This document shows, piece after piece, positions 60,348-64,000 of a DNA stretch of 64,000 nucleotides. Numbering within the stretch: the stretch's first letter is position 1; every line of letters starts with the position of its first letter. Location: contig DYCF01000011.1 of NCBI GenBank assembly GCA_019418225.1, forward strand, positions 1 to 64,000, given 5' to 3'. The notes below the pieces were generated by a model. The model searched no databases and was not told where the DNA came from. It saw nothing but the letters and a program-made list of their open reading frames with translations. The position numbers were made by a program, and so were the translations under genes. The stretch comes from Clostridiales bacterium. GTDB lineage: Bacteria; Bacillota; Clostridia; Lachnospirales; Cellulosilyticaceae.

Positions 60348-61894
60348 CCTTTCTTGATGGCAAGTTTACCATTTACGATGACATAGACAATGCCTTCTGG
60401 TGTTTGCTTTGGGTTTTGGAAGGTTCCTTTATCTTTTACTGTCTCAAAGTCAAATAAAACAAGATCTGCATAATAGCCTTCTTTAATAATGCCTCTTTCT
60501 TTAATTCCTATAGCTTGTGCTGCTTTGCCTGTCATTTTATAAATAGCTTCTTCTAAGGTAAGTACTTTCTCTTGTCTGACATATTTACTAAGTACTCTTG
60601 GAAAAGCCCCATAAACTCTAGGATGAGGCTTTCCTGAAAGCAAGCCATCGGTACACACATTCATTTCGGGTCTGCTCATAATTGTCTTCACATGTTCTTC
60701 TATACCATAAAAGTCCACCATGCCTACTGCATTATTTTCTTCTAACAGTAAATCAAAAGCCGCCTCTAAGGCTTCTTTTCCTCTTTTTTTGCCTAAGCCA
60801 TCAAGGCTTAACCCTACCACATCTTGATTTTCCTGACTTTCTACACTTGTAATAAAGATGCCTTCTGTTCCTGCAAATTGAATAAAGTTATCCCATCCTG
60901 GAATGCCCTTTTCAATATCTTCTTTTATTTTCTTGCGAAGGGCCTTATCTTGCAGACGTTTTACTAATTCTTCTGTCCCCCCATCGTGTACCCAAGGCGG
61001 TAAAATCACACCTAGCATCGTGCTACCTGCCACATAGGGATATTGATCAAAGGAAACGTTAACCCCTTCTTTTTTAGCTTCATCCAGCTTTCTAAGCATA
61101 GCCTCAAGCTTACCCCAGTTGGACTTGCCGCATACTTTAAAATGAGAAAAATGAACATTGACGCCAGAAGCTTTACCAATCTTAATGATTTCATCCATAG
61201 ACTCTAAGATATCATCTGCCTCACTTCTTTGATGGACTACAAATACTCCCTTATATGCACTTACAATCTTGCAAAGCGCAATAAGCTCCTCTGCGCCTGC
61301 GTAAGCGCAAGGCATATAAATTAGTCCACTAGAAAGCCCATAGCAACCATTTTCCATTTCTTCTCTTACAATGTCACACATTTTCTCTAGTTCCTGTTTT
61401 GTAGGTGGCCTATCATCTAATCCCATAGCCTGCATTCTTACATTACCATGAGGTAACAAATACGTTTCATTTAAAGCAGGCTCAGCTGCTTCAATGCACC
61501 TTAAATAATTTGCCGTAGTTTCATACTGCCAATCTAAACTTTCATCCTTCCCATCTAATCCTGCTATGTTCTTTTGCCAAGGAGCAATATATTTTAAAGG
61601 TAAGGGCGCCATAGAAATACCGTCTTGCCCTAGAACCTCTGTTGTAATTCCCTGCTCTAATTTAGGCAAAAGCTGTGGGCTTGATAAAACCACTAGGTCA
61701 CTATGACTATGCGTATCAATAAATCCAGGTGCACAAATAAGTCCTGTACCCTCAATGATTTCCACTTTCTCATTTAAAGCAGGCTCACCTATTATAATCT
61801 GCTTAATGCGCTCTCCTTCTATATAAATACTTCCTTTATATCGCCCTTTTCCTGTGCCATCGATGATGGTGGCATCTTTGATACATATTCCCAT
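60266..61894 (-). CDS. D-aminoacylase / N-acyl-D-amino-acid deacylase
   Basis: 542 residues, amidohydrolase superfamily. Metal ligands in APGFIDTHSHSDLVV, catalytic region NVHFSHFKVCG, and VDFYGIEEHVKTIM. It removes acyl groups from N-acyl-D-amino acids or related substrates; in clusters with DpaL and YgeY-type proteins it probably works on dipeptide- or hydantoin-like compounds. The last 12 residues (from GYRHRFEEDMY) come from a duplicated 47-bp block read in a new frame; the ancestral end was probably ...RKGKG. Starts 13 bp after the YgeY-type gene. Confidence 0.85.
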   Translation of the reverse strand: MGICIKDATIIDGTGKGRYKGSIYIEGERIKQIIIGEPALNEKVEIIEGTGLICAPGFIDTHSHSDLVVLSSPQLLPKLEQGITTEVLGQDGISMAPLPLKYIAPWQKNIAGLDGKDESLDWQYETTANYLRCIEAAEPALNETYLLPHGNVRMQAMGLDDRPPTKQELEKMCDIVREEMENGCYGLSSGLIYMPCAYAGAEELIALCKIVSAYKGVFVVHQRSEADDILESMDEIIKIGKASGVNVHFSHFKVCGKSNWGKLEAMLRKLDEAKKEGVNVSFDQYPYVAGSTMLGVILPPWVHDGGTEELVKRLQDKALRKKIKEDIEKGIPGWDNFIQFAGTEGIFITSVESQENQDVVGLSLDGLGKKRGKEALEAAFDLLLEENNAVGMVDFYGIEEHVKTIMSRPEMNVCTDGLLSGKPHPRVYGAFPRVLSKYVRQEKVLTLEEAIYKMTGKAAQAIGIKERGIIKEGYYADLVLFDFETVKDKGTFQNPKQTPEGIVYVIVNGKLAIKKGIPTQIRGGHVLRKGKGYRHRFEEDMY

Positions 61895-61907
61895 CTTGCC
61901 ACCACCT

Positions 61908-63092
61908 TTACTTTAATAATGCTTTTATAATGCCATAGTAACATTCTGTTACTTGTTCTAGCTGGCTAATTTCAATATACTCATCAATGGTATGGGCAAG
62001 GCTTTCTAGTGAAGGCCCCATACCAAGTATTTTAATCCCTGCTTCACCTGCATAATGACTGCCATTCGTACAAAAATTATACTGAGTGATTTCTGGCTGA
62101 AAGCCCATTTGATTTAGTGTTTCTAAAACATCTTGTATATATTGCTCTTCTTTATCAAATAACCAACCGGGGAAAAATCTCTCTCCTGAAATCTTATGCC
62201 CTGTATAGCACGTTTCTTCTCCTATAGCAAAAGACACCTTGGCTTTAAACTGAGGGTCCTCCTTTGCTAGTTCATCAATAATCTTTTGAAGGGGGGCAAG
62301 GACGCTTTCCTTTGTCTCTCCTACAAGTAATCTTCTGTCATAAGTCGCCATACAATACTCTGGGACGACAGATGCTCCCGGATAAGGACTTGATTTAATA
62401 TCAGTGAGTTCTAGAATACCATCACCTAATATATCATGATGAGGTGCCTTAAACTCTTTTATCCTTTCTACCAACTTGCACATACTATAAACCGCATTAA
62501 CGCCTTTCTCGGGATTAGCAGAATGAGCTGGTACCCCAAAGGTCTCCATCTTCACTTCACCTCTGCCACGCTGCCCAATTTTTAGATTTAAGTTGGATGC
62601 CTCGCCAATAATGACATAATCTGGTTTCACCATCTCACTAATGCTTCTGGCCGCAACACCTTCAAAACATTCCTCATGAACTACTCCAGCTACATAAATC
62701 TCTCCAGCAAATTCCTTGCCTGTATCTTTAGCAAAGTTAGCTGCAGCCTCCACCATAGCTGCTACAGCTCCTTTCATATCCGAAGTCCCCCTCCCATAAA
62801 TCTTCCCATCTACAATTTTTCCGCCAAAAGGAGGATATATCCATTTTTCTTCGTCTTCTACAGGTACAGTATCCATATGCCCATCAAACAAAATACGTTT
62901 TCCAGGCTTTTTCCCCCTAATCACGCCCACCACATTACCATATCCATCTCGTCTTATCTCATCAAACCCACTTCTCCTAAAATATGCTTCAAGCACTCTA
63001 ACTACACCTTGCTCTTCCCCAGAATAACTCCTTTCACGAACTAATTCTTGGCACAATGTCGTAACAGCCCTCTTCCTACTCTCACTAAGCAT
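61908..63092 (-). CDS. YgeY-type selenium-associated M20 hydrolase
   Basis: 394 residues, M20 metallopeptidase fold: DGHMDTVPVEDEEKW (metal His/Asp), GRGTSDMKGAVAAM (Asp), VHEECFEG (catalytic Glu/Glu), and NFCTNGSHYAGEAG. It matches the YgeY selenium-metabolism-linked group. Start at 63092 has AAGGAG 8 bp upstream; the longer frame to 63125 is not needed. It lies between dpaL and the D-aminoacylase gene. Confidence 0.9.
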   Translation of the reverse strand: MLSESRKRAVTTLCQELVRERSYSGEEQGVVRVLEAYFRRSGFDEIRRDGYGNVVGVIRGKKPGKRILFDGHMDTVPVEDEEKWIYPPFGGKIVDGKIYGRGTSDMKGAVAAMVEAAANFAKDTGKEFAGEIYVAGVVHEECFEGVAARSISEMVKPDYVIIGEASNLNLKIGQRGRGEVKMETFGVPAHSANPEKGVNAVYSMCKLVERIKEFKAPHHDILGDGILELTDIKSSPYPGASVVPEYCMATYDRRLLVGETKESVLAPLQKIIDELAKEDPQFKAKVSFAIGEETCYTGHKISGERFFPGWLFDKEEQYIQDVLETLNQMGFQPEITQYNFCTNGSHYAGEAGIKILGMGPSLESLAHTIDEYIEISQLEQVTECYYGIIKALLK

Positions 63093-63158
63093 CTTCCTCA
63101 CTCCTTCCATAAACTCTCTACGCATCTTACTGCTCTTTTTATTTCCTATTCTCTACGC

Positions 63159-64000
63159 CTATTCTCTAATTCTACTTTCTTCACCTTCCCACACAATCCG
63201 TCTATAACTTGCCTTATCTGTATCTCCCTCGGAGTTAAAGCACAAAATAACCGATTCTGCGTTAATGCCTAATGCTATCTTTAAATCTTCAAGCCCTTTG
63301 TCTGTCATAATTTCATACATACAACCAAATCCAGCTGCACCACTCTCCCCCGCAATAATACGGAGGTCATCTTTTAAAGGCGACGATAAAACGCGCATCC
63401 CATCTGCTGCTGCATAATCCGGACAAGAAATAAAGTGCTCCACATAATCTCTTAAAACATCAACCCCCACAGTTACAGTTTCACCGCAAGCTAAGCCTGC
63501 CATAATGGTATGCATATAACCTGTTACAGGATGAATCTTTCCATCATTAATTTTCATCGTTTTAAAAACACAAGCGGCTTCATTAGGTTCTACTATTGTA
63601 ATCACAGGTTTTTCTTCTCCATAAACATCTGCAAAAAATCCTGCTACTGCTGTTGCAAAAGAACCAACTCCTGCCTGCACAAAAATATGTGTCGGTTTAA
63701 CCCCCTTAAGCTGCTCATAAACTTCTAAGACCATAGTGGTATAACCTTGCATAATGGCAATAGGAATCTCCTCATAACCTGGCCATGATGTATCTTGAAC
63801 TAAAACCCAATTATTTTTTGCAGCATGTTTGCTTGCTAAACGCACAGCATCATCATAATTAAAATCTGTAATCTTAACCTTTGCACCTTCTGCTTTAATA
63901 TGATTCAATCGCTCCATACTACTTCCCTTAGGCATATAAATTACGCAATCTTGCATAAGCTGTTTAGCCGTCCATGCTACGCCTCTTCCATGATTGCCAT
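63159..64000 (-). CDS. dpaL: Diaminopropionate ammonia-lyase (5' part outside window)
   Basis: The frame is open to the window edge: the last 280 codons are visible and begin GNHGRGVAWTAKQLMQDCVI, so the PLP-lysine region is beyond the edge. PLP fold II: FVQAGVGSFATAVAGFFADV (phosphate loop), IAGESGAAGFGCM. It degrades diaminopropionate to pyruvate and ammonia. It heads the leftward series with the YgeY-type hydrolase, deacylase and XDH. Confidence 0.88.
   Translation of the reverse strand, partial: GNHGRGVAWTAKQLMQDCVIYMPKGSSMERLNHIKAEGAKVKITDFNYDDAVRLASKHAAKNNWVLVQDTSWPGYEEIPIAIMQGYTTMVLEVYEQLKGVKPTHIFVQAGVGSFATAVAGFFADVYGEEKPVITIVEPNEAACVFKTMKINDGKIHPVTGYMHTIMAGLACGETVTVGVDVLRDYVEHFISCPDYAAADGMRVLSSPLKDDLRIIAGESGAAGFGCMYEIMTDKGLEDLKIALGINAESVILCFNSEGDTDKASYRRIVWEGEESRIRE

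Noticed and set aside
1..64000. tRNA, rRNA or insertion sequences
   Set aside because: I found no cloverleaf, rRNA segment or DDE transposase; the only mobile element with clear evidence is the prophage.

Overview
The window is AT-rich DNA with strong AGGAGG-type ribosome binding sites, short leaders and tight operons. Its gene content (pectin sugar uptake and uronate catabolism, class B sortase, YceG/TelA, a fused selenium-type xanthine dehydrogenase beside diaminopropionate ammonia-lyase) fits an anaerobic, plant-fibre-degrading low-GC Firmicute of the Clostridia, probably a Lachnospirales/Cellulosilyticum-like organism. The genus is an inference; no rRNA or tRNA gene was found.

Layout. 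1-7540: right-hand end of a prophage. A leftward early block encodes a primase/helicase (cut by the window edge), SSB, ERF annealing protein, ERCC4-type nuclease and Gam-like protein, plus several tiny genes. It faces a rightward Cro/CI-type repressor across a recognisable promoter/operator switch. A LexA-type box and a strong leftward promoter drive a 37-codon ORF that ends inside the repressor's 3' end; a large serine integrase closes the element. 7555-14125: a tiny Cys-rich protein, an unknown 402-aa protein, RseC-like and DHH proteins, threonine ammonia-lyase, a glyoxalase-fold protein and exonuclease III. 14153-19266: methionine locus (LysR regulator, metE, homocysteine methyltransferase/MTHFR fusion) with a MET-box-like palindrome placed as expected for a LysR activator. 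19434-22770: a charged helical small protein and the yceG-telA pair. 22975-30058: pectin oligomer module (AraC regulator, intracellular GH28, ABC importer, intracellular pectin methylesterase). 30312-34373: cell-surface locus (repeat-rich anchored protein, sortase B, transglutaminase-like protein). 34627-43254: uronate catabolism (uxaB-uxaA-kduD-kduI-TIM barrel leftward; LacI regulator and uxaC rightward) with two matching LacI-type operators. 43324-51670: cyclase, zinc-ribbon protein, a serine hydrolase/response regulator/histidine kinase operon, esterase and DUF1275 protein. 51850-56265: two tandem sugar-binding lipoproteins, one killed by two in-frame stops, followed by a chemoreceptor. 56590-64000: purine/amino-acid scavenging operon (dpaL, YgeY-type hydrolase, D-aminoacylase, XDH, MocA-like protein).

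How it works together. Partly methylated oligogalacturonides would be imported by the 25436-28680 transporter (its ATPase is encoded elsewhere), de-esterified and cut in the cytoplasm by the two signal-less enzymes, and the galacturonate routed through UxaC, UxaB and UxaA. KduI and KduD handle the unsaturated-uronate branch. KDG kinase and aldolase are not in the window.

The observations most worth a second look are the SOS-type box driving a small ORF against the prophage repressor gene, two genes whose well-supported N-termini lack an ordinary start codon (YceG and the sortase), the MET-box geometry at metE, a long imperfect palindrome between kduD and kduI, and a 47-bp exact tandem duplication that has rewritten the C-terminus of the D-aminoacylase.
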